Origin: Paraspadella gotoi
Lineage: Eukaryota; Chaetognatha
Direction: 5' to 3'
NCBI GenBank assembly: GCA_051294375.1
Contig: CM119264.1
Span: 9,938,175-10,002,174, forward strand
Length of the DNA: 64,000 nt
Part shown: in pieces, positions 47,871 through 60,211 of the stretch
Numbering within the stretch: the stretch's first letter is position 1
How the letters are laid out: each line of letters starts with the position of its first letter
The notes under the pieces: generated by a model
What the model was told of the DNA's origin: nothing
Seen by the model: only the letters and a program-made list of their open reading frames with translations
The model's database searches: none
Translations under genes and position numbers: made by a program

Positions 47871-47985
47871 GGTGGAGGCTTTGTGCGAGCGCTCGGACAG
47901 ACCCTGTTTTCTCACAGAACCGCAAACTGTTTCGGTGATGGAGGGAGAATTCGCCCAGTTCGTCTGTGAAGTCACCAATCTCAAA
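47871..47985 (+). CDS. Exon encoding the N-terminal half of an Ig I-set domain
   Basis: Acceptor CCTTTGCTCACTCACAG and donor CTCAAA/GTAAGG bound 115 nt (1 + 38 codons). Translation is VEALCERSDR then PCFLTEPQTVSVMEGEFAQF and VCEVTNLK. It has the I-set signature of strands A to C: F-x3-P, V-x2-G and the strand-B cysteine in F-x-C-x-V. The partner Trp and second Cys would lie in later exons that I cannot find before the 49990 gap. The pattern EPQ..SV.EG....F.CEVTN is typical of first Ig domains in adhesion proteins such as the nephrin/kirre group, and also of muscle Ig proteins; the hydrophobic exon just upstream favours the former. The intron that follows opens with a GA repeat (47992-48026). 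This is the best-supported coding piece in the window. Confidence 0.6.
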
Positions 47986-47988
47986 GTA

Positions 47989-48030
<42 letters not shown>

Positions 48031-48545
48031 ATTGGAAAAACAAAAACACAAATTTTTAGGAGAAACAGAGCGAAGGAGAGATGAAGAAGAAACAGGCCAG
48101 CTAAAAACTTTTAAGAAAAAAGAGAGAAGTGTTTACTAATATAATATTTACTTCATTTTTCGGATATTATTGATAGAGCAAAGTAATTAATTTGTTCGCT
48201 ATATTATAAAACGTATAAATAATATATAGCTTTTATTCTGGACTGTTGACCGCCATGTGAAAAGTTTCTGTTTCAGTTTTTCTGAAAAAAAAAACAGAAA
48301 AAACAAGAGAATAAAAAAAACTAAGAAAATTGGAGGATTAACAAAGGTTTTAAGTGGATAGGAGAAAAGCGAAAGTGGAAAACGGGTTATCGACGGCTTA
48401 AGACTCTACAACTCCGCATTTGGTTCCGGAAAAAAAAGGGATTAAAAAAGGGGGAAAAAAGGAAAAATAGGGAAAGTGGAAAAAACGACTTAAAGAGGAA
48501 TCGAGGGAACTAAGTTGAGTGCATTTCGTCTGAAAATAATTTCTT

Positions 48546-48680
48546 CTCTTTTCTTTTCTTCTCCTCTCCTCTCTTTTCTTTTCTTTTCTTTTCTTTTCTT
48601 TTCTTTTCTTTTCTTTTCTTTTCTTTTCTTTTCTTTTCTTCTCTTCTCTTCTCTTCTCTTCTCTTCTTTTCTCTTCTCAC
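48546..48680. repeat. (TTTTC)n pentanucleotide microsatellite
   Basis: About 25 TTTTC/TCTTC units. A GGA-rich tract follows at 48952-49005 and a GA tract at 49279-49332. No gene is supportable in 48030-49800. Confidence 0.95.
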
Positions 48681-49295
48681 TACTTTTTTGTCCGTTAATA
48701 CTTTATTTTTAGCTTATTTCCATAACTACTTCTCTCACCTCCCTAAACTTTTTCAAGACTAAGTCTTTTCTTCCTCCTCTTTTCTCTCCTCTCTTCTTTC
48801 CTCTCTCCGCCCATGTCATTTGTTAATCCATTTATTTCTCGATTAACTCCATCCATACCGGAGGGCCTCACCGCTCATTCGCTCTGGGAATCGACGACTC
48901 GATTTCGAAAAGTCCCACGAAAAAAATTTTGTCGTTCGTCAATTTTTTTTTGGCGGAGGAGGAGAAGGAGGAGGAGGAGGAGAAGTAGAAAGAGGAGGAG
49001 GAAGTTGAAAACTGGTAAGCTTCGCCTTAGGTAGAAATAGAAGGGAAGAAAAGAAAGAGATCGTTAAGGATGCAGATAAGATGGAAAAGATAACATCTGA
49101 TAAAAAAAGAAAACATATTTCTCGCCCGGAGATAAATAACAAATTCCTTGGCCGAAGCGCGTAACTCGTAGGAAACATAAAATTAAAAGTCGGCGTCTTT
49201 ATCTCTCGTTAGCGATTTTGACTCGAAGCCAAACGTTGTCATCTCTCGCTCAGCGAATCGAACGAGACGTTAGTCTGGAAAGAGAGAAAGAGAGA

Positions 49296-49335
<40 letters not shown>

Positions 49336-49830
49336 TTTGTCGCCAGGCCTTTCCAATTTCCACTCCACTTACCATTTCGACATTGATTCGTTTTCTTCTC
49401 CTCAGTTCACCTCGTTGACTTTTCTCCGCCCTTTTTACCTCCTCTGTCACTCTGCTATTCACACCAGCTACATTATTTTCTCTATTCCTAACTGTTTTCT
49501 GCGAAACTCAGTGACCTCGTCAAACTTTTCTGTAATTTTGTGATTTCCCTTCCTTACCTTCATTTTCCATCGTCTTCAACCCCTCCTCACTATCTATTTC
49601 ACCCCTAACTATGTACTCTCTTTCCGCCCCGAGAATCCAATGGGCGTCGTTATCCGAATGACTAAAAACATGAGAAGCGCCTAAGGAATAATCTCGAGCG
49701 GGATTTTTATTTAATCATTGCTACTTGTGATGGCAAAGAACTCCTGTTGAGAAGCTGAGAGGATTAGCCAGTCGGTTTCTGTGATTGCGAAAAGCCTTGA
49801 GAGCCTCATCCTCAGATAGCACAGCTGAAA

Positions 49831-49962
49831 ATGGTATCCAGTATCTTGGATGAAAATGACGTAATCGCGCCTGTAAAAGAGGTCACGGTATTTTCATTTC
49901 AAACACCTCCGTTTATGGCAAACAGGAAAAAAAAAAGCGCAATTAGGAAAAATAAATAAGAA
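49831..49962 (+). CDS. Uncertain short ORF, 43 residues
   Basis: ATG at 49831 opens MVSSILDENDVIAPVKEVTV then FSFQTPPFMANRKKKSAIRK and a stop at 49960. The frame is open back to 49801, after CCTCATCCTCAG, which could serve as an acceptor. Its basic tail comes from an A-rich run. A minus frame spanning the gap overlaps it. Function unknown. Confidence 0.22.
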
Positions 49963-49989
49963 ATATTGTAATGAGTTCACGTCACAAAA

Positions 49990-50014
49990 NNNNNNNNNNN
50001 NNNNNNNNNNNNNN
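49990..50014. other. Assembly gap of exactly 25 N near the telomeric block
   Basis: Beyond this gap, 430 bp of ordinary sequence leads into the telomeric repeats. It is the likely place of a join between unrelated sequences. Confidence 0.95.
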
Positions 50015-50039
50015 TTAACAAACTTGGAACTTACAATAA

Positions 50040-50291
50040 CTGTACAGAAAGCTTTTACAAGGAAGAAACATAAGAAAAATGCATTTGACGCTAACATGTG
50101 AAGCTTTTAAAATTAATATAGGGGAATACAAAACTGTTGACGGGAAGAAAGCAACCGGAGACCTAGACGAAAAGAGCGGCATTATAGGTATTGGGCCCGC
50201 CAGCCGAAAAAGCCCCCGTAACATTTCTCGACAGCGTATTATAGAGTTCAATGCCTTGGTTAAACACGGCCCTTCGAGGGTCGTCTCATAA
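50040..50291 (+). CDS. Uncertain ORF, 70-83 residues, abutting the telomeric block
   Basis: The frame is open from 50040. An ATG at 50079 gives 70 residues: MHLTLTCEAFKINIGEYKTV, DGKKATGDLDEKSGIIGIGP, ASRKSPRNISRQRIIEFNAL and VKHGPSRVVS, then TAA. Composition is balanced and protein-like. A 78-residue minus frame (50015-50251) overlaps it. I recognise no domain. Being 150 bp from telomeric repeats, it may belong to a subtelomeric or telomere-associated element, or to the end of the left-hand contig. Confidence 0.3.
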   Translation: MYRKLLQGRNIRKMHLTLTCEAFKINIGEYKTVDGKKATGDLDEKSGIIGIGPASRKSPRNISRQRIIEFNALVKHGPSRVVS

Positions 50292-53200
50292 TAGCGTGGT
50301 TTTAAGAAACTCCCTTTCTCTTGCTGTGCCTTCCGTTGTAGCTCGTATGAGCAGAAATACCTAACACACGTTAACCCAGCATAATTCCCAAAGACTTATA
50401 TAAGCCCACGAGTATTCCGTCACCTCCACCAAATAAGCCCCTAACCTAACCCTAACCCTAACCCTAATAACCCTACCCTAACCCGTAAACCCTACCCTAC
50501 CCTAACCCTAACCCCTAACCCTACCCCGTATAACCCATAAACGCGCTGGAACCGTAGACCCGTAGACCCTAAACTCCTGCAACCCTCGAAACATACATTA
50601 GACAAACCCGTGAACCACTAGAAGGACGTTAAAAACCCATAAACTACATAACAAGCTACCACAGAGCAGGTTCAGCAAGCACCGCTTTAGTAAGAACTTC
50701 CTAACACTCTTCTACCATGACTTCATAACAACGATAGATTCCCTTGACACCCTTTTATTACACCCCTTGGACCTACACTCTTAAGCGCCCCATTTAGGCC
50801 TAACCCGGTAAGACATCCTCTTAGGAACATGAGTTAACCAATCAACTCCTAAACTATAAAGACTCGTTTGTACTCAATCTTTCTCACACGTAAAGCCCTA
50901 AACCTTCACCATGTATAACAGAATAATGCCTATATCCGATAAAAGACATGACATTCGCTAATACTAACTAAACATGTCGCCCTCTCTTATCCGCCCTACT
51001 CCCCACCCTAACCCCCATAACCACCCACTTTCACTCACTATCACCACTAGAATACCCATTTCCGCGAGAACTCGCTCCAACTACCAAAATCACCCAATGA
51101 CGAACAACTGCGTAAACCCATCAATAAACACACGATATCAACGCCCTACACGAAGATCCATAACCGCATACCCACTACCCTAAACACACAAATAACAAAG
51201 AAACGCCACTGGAACGAAATTTCGGACGACACCAGACCTATAATTCACACACCACTTTGTAACTCGCACCTAACCCATAGAAAATAAAACACAACCAATA
51301 AACACCCTAAAAACCACTAACGCGCCTCACTCTCCAGAAAGAGAACTAAGAACCCTAACTACAAACAAGCCCTAACCCTAACCTACCCTAACCCTACCAA
51401 CCCTAACCCTAACCCTAACCCTAACCACTACCCTAACCTAACCTAACCCTAACCCTACCTAAACCCTAACCTAAAGCCTACCCCTACCCAAATACAAAAC
51501 ACACGATAAACCCTAACACACATAACCTAACCACCCTAAAACGTCGTAAACCCAAAGTATAACAATCCATACCCGCCTAAGAACCTCTGAACCAAAGAAA
51601 AAACAATAAAGGACACACAACACGATCCTGGAAACCACGGCCCCCAGGTCGATGAACCGAATAAAAACAACGGTCGCGCAGTTTCCAAGTTTGGGCTTAA
51701 ACTCGCAGGGAGAATTCACGATCAGACTCAAACCAGTACACCTCGTGAGACACACTAAAACCCTAAAATCACCTTCCTACGAAACCCCCTAAGTCGCAAC
51801 GGGCGTAACCCTTAACCCTAACGCGCTACGAGACCGCCGTGACCCTTAAATTTCGCCTAAGAGGTTCTTGTGACTGAGATCTCGCGGCTAAACCCTGAAA
51901 TCGCACGTAGTGACAGTAGCACGATCCTGTGGGAATAAAACGCGCTAATAGTCCTATTTTCCGCGAACAAGAGACATAACGACGTAAAGACCCAACGACC
52001 TAAGCAGACGGTACCCTAACCCTTAACCCTAACCCTAACCCTAACCCTAAACCTAACCTAACCCTAACCCAACCCTAGAACCCTAACCTAACCACTAACG
52101 ACCATGACCTTAACCCTACACTAACCCTAACCCTAGACCCTAACACGACTAACCTAACCCTAACCCTAACATAGACCCTAACCCTAACCTAACCCAACGC
52201 ACTTAACCCTAAGACACCTACGAGAAAACCCTAGCACTAAGCCTAACCCTAACCGCTAAACCCTAACCCCTAACGACTAACCCTAGCCATAACCCTAACC
52301 CTAACCCAACCTAACCTAACCTAACCCTAACCCTAAGCCCTAAACCCTTAACCTAACCCTAACCCTAGAGACCCTTAACCCTAAACCCTAACCCTAACCC
52401 TAACCACGTAGAGACCTAGAAGAGCAGAAACGACTAATCCCTAGAACGACCTAGCACCCTAACCCGTAAACGCACTAACCCTAACCTAACCGTAAACCTA
52501 AGACCTAACCTAACCCTAACCCTAACCCAAACCCTAGAACCTAAACCCCTAACCCTAAAGCCCTAACGCACTAACCCTTAACCCTACCTAACCCTAACCG
52601 CTAAACCCTAACGAGCAACACCTAACCCTACCCTTAACCCTAACCCTAAGACCCTAAGCCCTAACCTAACCCTACCCCTAACCCAAACCCTTACCCTAAG
52701 AGCACGACCTAAACCCTAACCCTAACCAACCCAACCCTAACCCCTAACCCTAGAACCCTAACCCTAACGAGCAGCTAACCACCTTAAGCCCTTAACCCTA
52801 ACCCTAACAACCCTAACCAACTAACCCTAACCTAACCCTACCTAACCGAGATAAAGAAACCCTAAGACACGACGCAGAGTAGAACCGACGAAAATACAAA
52901 TAACGCAACAAGCTAACTCGCCATGTAGGAAACAAACTCCTCACAGCATAGATACAACTATACACCCTCAATTCCTAAACCTCCCATCTTAATCCCTAAC
53001 CCTCAAACCACTAACCCCTACCATAACCCTTTAACCCTTACCCAAACCACCTATGAGACCCCAAACCCACCTAACTCCCTTATCCACACTTTAAACCTAC
53101 TATCACCACTATCTATACCCCATAAACTCCCTAAAACCTCTCCCTATAAAACAATCCCTAAACCCTAAACCCTACACTCCTAACCTAGAGACGCACCTCA

Positions 53201-56164
53201 CGAAACACTCACACGACCTAAACCACATGAACCCCTGACAGCCGCATTAACACATGACTCGCTAGTATCTCAACTCAAGATTAGAGTCTTAAACACCTTT
53301 TACACCCCTTATTACTTTTAACGGATAACTCCGCGGTGAACCTTAATCTCTAACGATAAACCCTACACCGCTTGACTCCCTAACCCTACCTAACCACCAT
53401 AACTCCTAAACCGCTAACCTAGACCCTAACCTAACGCCTTGGAACCTAACCACTAACCATACCCTGAGACCCTAAACTCGATAAAAAGCGTAAACCCTAA
53501 CCCGTGCACCTAAACACCAACCCTAACTATATACCCTGAGACGCACTAACACCTAACCTCTATCTCCGTCTTAATACCCTAGAACCCTAACGCTGAAACC
53601 ACTAACCTAATCACCGTAAAACCCATAAAAAACGCTAACTCCTTAAAACACCTAATCCCCTAAACCTAAAAAAACCCTAACCACTTAACCCTAACCCTAC
53701 CCTGAGACTCCTATCACTAATCCCTAAGCCCTAAACCCTAATACCCTAACCCCATAACCTAACCACTAACCTAACCCCTACGCTGGAATCTCCGTCCAAC
53801 CGTCAACCACAGCTACCCCTTAGACGACGGATAAGCTCTCTTATCCTCGCTAACTCCTATTAACCTCCTATAGCACCCATTACATCCTTACATACTAACC
53901 ACTAACCACTAACACGTGCAATGAACCAGCTGTTGTAACGCGGCATTAGTAGCACGGTACACCCTAAAACCTTCGTAAACCCACCGCCTACCATCCCTAA
54001 ACCTAAGCTCGAATAACCCTCTAAATACCCTAAGCCCCTCAAACTCCTACACGAGCCTAAACACCCGTAAACTTTCTCTCAATACCTCTTAATACCTCCG
54101 AAACCGGTTTATAACCACTTTATATCGACACTTATATTCAAACAATAAAATCTCCAATATTATAATCCCTTCACACCTTTACACCAATCGTGAAGACCAT
54201 AACTCCTACAAAAAACCTAACCCAAACCCCTAAACCCTGAAACGACTTACCCTTAACCTAACGCCTAACCCAATAAGACCCATTACCCTAAACCCTAACA
54301 CCTAACCCGATAACCGCCTAAAATCCTCTATCCTATACCTCGCAATATAACTCCCTAGAACCACGCTACACCCTAAAAGACGCCGTGAACCCGTAACCCA
54401 TAACCCTAACCCATAAGATCCATAAACCCGTAGCCTTCCGATGTATAATCGAGGTCTCATACGCCCGATACGAACTGCCTCAACGGCCCTCAGACGCATA
54501 ACCCTAGACGACGAAACGACGCACTAAACAGCCTAAACCCTCAGCCGCTACCTACCTTCCCTAAAACACTAACCTTAACCTCGCTTAAACATTGAACCTT
54601 CTCTCGACAGCACAGTTTATATCTGCCTAACCCTAACGAGCCCTAACCCTAAGACGCACTCAACCCCTTGAACCCCGACGTAGAACACGCATAAAATAGA
54701 CCAAGATTCGCTCCTTTGAGACCCATACGCCCTACAATTACTGACCAAAAATAAACACCATATATCGGACCTAAGGAACCCATAATACTCGCAACCCTAA
54801 ATTCCCATTATACCTCTACTTATTTACAGACTTTATCTTTATACCCCTCTTTAAAACACTCTATGTCCCGATTTATTCCACCCTCTGTAATTCACCCACT
54901 CTCAACTCTCTTAATCCCTATAAATCACACACCTAAACCCTATAAATATTCCTCAAACGTATAAACCCCTAACCTCGAAAAACCACAAAATAACCCTAAA
55001 CGCTCTAAACCGCTTCTAACCGCTCCCCGAAACCCTAAACGCTTCATACAGACACACGTGAGACAAACTTAAAAACAAGGCCTAGAAACACACGATAACC
55101 CTAACCCTAACCCTAACCTACCCTTCATTACCGCCTAAAACAACACAATAAAAGCAACCTACACCTTTAACCGCCTGTAACGGACCCTAAGCCTAAAGTC
55201 TCCCTAACCCGTACCACCTCCTCCGATTTCCTTACGCAGCCTCACATTACCCGACTTTAAGATCAGCCTAGCAGAGCAAGGCGCAGTGAACGCGCTATAC
55301 GTCCTGGGAACTCCGGCGTTCTAAACGCCATGAAGAACCATTGGAACACAATAGAAGTCCAGCTACACGACGTGAAGACCCTACCGCGAGAACTCCTAAC
55401 CCACTAAGTCAGCTACTAGAGGGTCTCAGACCCTACCTAACCTAACCCTAACCATATAGCGACCTAAACCCCTAACCCTAACCAACGTCGTAAAACGCCT
55501 GAGAATCTCTTACCCACTTATTACACTGGAAACCCTAGATGGAAACAACAACTTAGAGACCCCTGAAGAGCGCGCCAAACGCACGTCACCCGCAATAAAA
55601 ACCGCCGTACAAGGCCTTAAAGACACCTACACTAAGCGGCTCCTAAGAGCCACCCTAATGCAACCGCCGCTAGAGCCCTTCAAGACTCCAGATTCTCTAA
55701 CCCCTAAAACCCTACACCTTCCATAAACTCGCCGCTAAAACCAAAAAGCCCAATAAGATAGTAGGGAGGGCAAGACCCCCTCCGAAAACTCTCTATTAAT
55801 ACCCTACGTGGAAACACCTAAGACGCCCTCAGCCCCAATGTATCTTCGTCGGTAACAGCTCGCGCCAACTTCGCATATTACCGATCACGACCTAAATAAT
55901 GCCTCGCTACGAAGAACACCAAACCCTTTATTAAATCTCTAACGCTATATATTAGTTACACAATCTATAATCTCCTAAACCCTAAACACATCTTCACCTC
56001 TTTCAATATCAGCAACACCTAATTTAAAGTTAAGTCGCTCTATTATTATCTTCTTCTATGAGCCTCCTAAACTTTATATCACTTCGTATAAGTTTGTAAT
56101 TGTAGCCCCCTAACCCTTGAATAATCTAACCCTTAGAATCACGATATAAAAAGCCCTATAAATA

Positions 56165-57040
56165 AACTATAAATTAACCGGTCACTTATGCTTGCAGGTG
56201 TGCTTCAGATCACTGTATTCTTTCTTTGTTGAAAGTTTCAGCTTCTCTCCGCTCGTTACTCTGAAAATGCTTGTTTCCTCCTCAATTTGTGTCGAGCCAT
56301 ATCTCTTTTTGGCGCCCGAAAAAAATACCAAAGAGCCGGTTCTGGAGATAATTCACGTTTTGAACCTATGATCCGTTTTTTTATGAGTTCTCTAATTTTT
56401 GAAGTAATCGTTCAGCAATCATGTAATGGTGTATCAAACTACCGTTGAATGAAAAAAGGCGCGACATGTATAGGAAATAATCCCAATCGTCGAGCGGTTC
56501 GTTTTCTGTGACCTCCATTGCCAGAAACCAAAGAACCTCCAAGTCTCTAGGACGCGACTTTAAAATTTCTGACCTAGAGATTCGAAAAACAGTTGAGTAA
56601 CTCACCCGTAAGTCGGATTAAAGACGAGAGCGGCGCTTGATTCCGTTGCTGAGAGTGCTGGTATTTGCGGCGTTGTCACGATGGGCTAAGTGGGACCCTG
56701 GCCTCCCTCGGAAACTTACTAAAAACCAAAGAGCATCGGAAATGGTATGGGAAAATAACAGAGGAATGATTATTCCGCGTTTCGGGTAGGGGGCTTTTCG
56801 GATTATTAAAAGAGCATCGGTGGCCAAGTGAGCTTAAAATGGCCGACTTTGATTCGGAAAGTCTAGCGGATCGAATCCGAGATGGTCATGCCCATTTATA
56901 ATCCTTTAATTATGTTATGCTGATGCAAAAGATAGATTAGGCCTTTTCTATAAGTAATATTAATTGGTTCCAGTTGATAATATTTTTAGTATTTAATAAT
57001 ATTAAGTAAGGTGCCTGGCGGCCAAAAGGCTACGTGAAAC
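56165..57040. other. ~870-bp non-telomeric island inside the telomeric block
   Basis: Base composition becomes balanced and CCCTAA words vanish between about 56165 (GGTCACTTATGCTTGCAGGT) and 57040 (just before CCCTAACCCTAACCC). ACCAAAGA recurs three times (56327, 56526 and 56714). A tRNA-like segment lies near the right end (56814). TGGCGCCCGAA at 56312 resembles the start of a lysine-tRNA primer-binding site, but the match stops after 11 bases. Two small minus frames (56381-56605 and 56618-56827) are not recognised. It may be an element inserted in telomeric repeats, or a subtelomeric spacer. Confidence 0.6.
56814..56885 (+). ncRNA. tRNA-like segment (degenerate tRNA or SINE head)
   Basis: GCATCGG, then TGGCCAAGTGAGCTTAAAAT and GGC, gives a D-arm with GCC/GGC pairing like class II (Ser/Leu) tRNAs and an A-box-like start. 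CCGACTTTGATTCGG can form a stem with a 7-nt loop starting CT. GGATCGAATCC matches the B-box consensus GGTTCGANTCC at 10 of 11 positions, about 47 nt after the A box. The acceptor and T stems pair poorly. A functional tRNA is unlikely; a pseudogene or the pol III head of a SINE fits better. Confidence 0.35.
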
Positions 57041-58388
57041 ACTCCCCTAACCCTAACCCAAGCTCCTAACACACCTCTCACACCTACCCTAACCCTAAAC
57101 TCCCTTAACCCTAACCTACACGCCTAACCCTAACTAAGTCCTAACCCTAAACACTTCAATCCAGAAGTTCCCGATGAAACCACGTAATATTCGCCTAACT
57201 CCGCATTGAGAGACCGACAATTTCACCCGCCTAACCACCTGAACCCTAACCCAACCCTAATCGCCTAACCCCTAATAACCGCTACCCTAACCCCTAAACC
57301 CTCAATTCCTGTAACCCTTAACCACTTAAACCCTAAAGCCATCTCTCAACCTCCCTACTGCCGCGTGAACCCTAACCCGCTCATAACCGTAAGTCCCCTC
57401 CCTTAACCTAACCCTAAGACCCATAAGCGCCATAACCACTGGAATCGCCTAACCCATAACCTAAAGACCCTAACCCTACCTAACCCTAACCCCCTAACCT
57501 AACCCTAAACCCTAACCTAACCCTAACCCTAACCCCTAACCCTAACCTAACCCTAGAGCCTCTAAAAGACCCTAAACACTTATACCGCTTAGCCCCTTAA
57601 CCCTAACCCTAAACACCTAATCCTTAACCGTCTAAACCCACACCCTTACCTCTAACGGCACCCCCAACACACACTAACCCTCTAAGACAAAAAGCCTTAA
57701 ATCTTACTCTTACACGCGCTAAAACTCCCATAACCCGTAACTCCCTAATACACCTATGGCTATACACCCTAATCGCCCCAGAACACACTCCTCTGCTAAC
57801 CGCCCCTTACACCCTATTTTAAACCCCATTTAAACCCTAAAGAACCCTTACCTGTAACCCTCACCCATGTTTTATCCCAGATTCCCATTACATCCACAGG
57901 CACTAGATATTCCTCTACAACCTCCAATAACACCCTAACCCTAAAGTACTCGGGCGTTTCCCAAATCCTCTATAAACTCGACAGCTAGATACCCTAACCT
58001 AACCCTAAACCCTAACCCTAACCCTATACTAACCTTTTATCAACTGTTTCATATGAAACCTCATACAATACCTATTCACCTAAGGCTCATTCACGTTTTC
58101 AAGCGCCTCTGAAAAGTTCACCTAACCGCTCCTCCTCACCACTCCCCTACCCTAACCACTATCTTCCTAACCCCTTACACGCCCTCATACCCTCTAACCC
58201 CCTCAACCCTTAACCCCTAACCCTAACCCTATCCTAACCCTAACCAACCCCTAACAACCCTACACCCCTAACCCTAACCTAACCCAAAACCCCTAACCCT
58301 ACCCCTAACCCTAACCCCTAACGCCTAACCCTAACCCCCCCTAACCCTCCCTAACCTAACCCTACCCTAACCCCTAACCCTAACCCAC

Positions 58389-60211
58389 CCCTGTGGCACG
58401 GCGTCGGTTGTTTGCGCCACAGCGTGACTCGTGAGTGCAACGGTGACGCGTTGCTAAGCGGCAAGGAAATTCATCAGAAGAGACTTGGCGGGGCAAGGGA
58501 AAAGCAAGTGTCACGTGACTGACTTCGAATTGTTTTTGTTCACAAAAGGATTGTTGTAACATTCGAACGGTTTTGAGATTATGCACTTACTCCGCTCTAC
58601 GTAACGCATTAATACTTACCCATTTCAGAAGAAGTCTTTCGAGATTAGTATTCGATTGCGAAAATGTGAGAGACCCTGAATAATCGGTGAGAAAAGTGAT
58701 CTCCGCTTGGAGGAGACTACTCAGCGCGTTTTTTTCTCAATTATTCAATGTTTGATGTCGAGAGCAAAAACTTTCATCCACCTCTCATGTCGTTTGAATG
58801 AAGTTGCGGAAAAAAATTGAAAAGTTGTTTCTCTTTAGTGTCTAAGAGAGAATGTCATTGGCTAACAAGTGGAGAGAGAGAGGTAAAGTAGGAAAACAGT
58901 TTGAGTTTAATTGATGAGAGATGAAGAGCGATTATATGTATTGAGCGCAAAGAAGATAAACGCAAGGAAGTGAATTTACTGCAGAGAAAAACAACTCGAT
59001 CGAGACGAGGAAAAGGGGAGAGGAGAGAGAGGAGGAAGAAGAGAAGAAAAAAGAAATAGAGAACAGAGAGAGAAGAGACGACGAGAAGTACGAACTGAGA
59101 AGACAAGATGAGGAGGCATAAATAAAAAAGGAAAAGAAAGTCATTCCGTGATTAGATACCAATCATCCCTTCTTTGTGGGCCCGGATCAAGTCCCTCTAG
59201 CGTTTGTGCTGATATAAAATCCAATATACTTTGATCGTTCGTGTTTCGGGAAAAACAAAACGGATTTCCCGAGTCATCTGCTTTCGGTCGTTTGTATATA
59301 TCTGTGCTTGTTTATATGTTACCTTCTTGAATCGCTTTAATATAGTATTGTCGACCGTTTCCGTAATGTCGCTTCGGTTGGTCGTTTGTCGGTTCAGAGC
59401 TGCGTCTTTGTTACTTTTGTATCCGTCCCCAGGGCCCTGAGAATCGCGGATCGAATCCTGTCTGACAGATTTCTAGGTCATAAATTAAATGCTGTTCATG
59501 AAGTATCATACCTTGGAATGCATACTCAGGGATGAGCCGTCCAAATATTCCCCCATGACACTGTTAGTTAAATCAAATTAGCGGTGAATCAACGGAATTA
59601 TTATTTGTATAACAAATTTATTAGCATAGAAAATTATCGAATCGGTCTCCATCATGACTGAATGAATGTTTATAGGTTATTTTACGAGCATTATTCGTAC
59701 AGCCAAAATCTTTCAGTATTATATTTATATACATAAACTTACTGAATAAATTAAGAATTAAGTTATAGCGCATATCTTCGGATATCAATAATTTTATAGG
59801 TTATCTATGACAACGATAAATGGTATCTCAAATGATCCGATGTTTTATCACCCAAAGTTCAATTACCTAGATAAATAATATTCGAGAATGTATCTTGCTT
59901 TAGCGAGAAGAGGAAATCTCGATATAGCAAAATTTGCAGATCTATGAAAGCATGCTACACTTAATATATAAGAATTGGGGTTCTAGCTATGATATCATAC
60001 AATCCACTGTAATTATTTCCATCCGTCATACCTCACATGTATAATAAAGGCGTTTGGTACATAACTAGTCTTCATTTCTCTGTTAAAATGTAAATTTACT
60101 ACCTGTAAACTAAAAAATGTATTACAGGAACTTATGATTTTCGGAAGCAGGACCACAGGGGAGGAGAAACGCGCCCACCTCGAGGTCCTATTTCTATGTC
60201 TTCTTTCCCAG
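58389..60211. other. Subtelomeric unique sequence, no firm gene
   Basis: GC-moderate sequence from GGCACGGCGTCGG onward, a purine-rich stretch at 58860-59120, then AT-rich DNA. A second GGATCGAATCC word occurs at 59448, without a convincing A box. Confidence 0.5.

Larger units (their letters stand above)
50440..58388 (-). repeat. Degenerate telomeric repeat block, (TTAGGG)n on the minus strand
   Basis: CCCTAA units and one-base variants dominate. Cleaner runs lie at 50443-50530, 51365-51475, 52010-52860, 57470-57560 and 58195-58388. All are CCCTAA on +; I found no TTAGGG runs on +. Even the degenerate parts stay C-rich and G-poor, so they look like corrupted telomere repeat rather than unrelated DNA. 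The block starts gradually near 50440 and ends sharply at 58388. This strand orientation is that of the left end of a chromosome, so the natural owner is the sequence to the right. ORFs inside (for example 51513-51755 and 54302-54499 on minus) are repeat translations. Confidence 0.9.

Noticed and set aside
51513-51755. 80-residue minus frame in the telomeric block
   Set aside because: It is a translation of degenerate TTAGGG repeat on the G-rich strand. Similar frames at 54302 and 50974 were rejected for the same reason.
56312-56322. Retroviral-type lysine-tRNA primer-binding site
   Set aside because: Only 11 bases match, there is no LTR pair around it, and no reverse transcriptase or gag-like frame is visible.
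50440-58388. End-to-end chromosome fusion
   Set aside because: A fusion would show TTAGGG followed by CCCTAA on the same strand. Only CCCTAA is seen on +.
59437-59465. Second tRNA-like or SINE head
   Set aside because: Only the B-box word GGATCGAATCC is present. I found no matching A box or stems.
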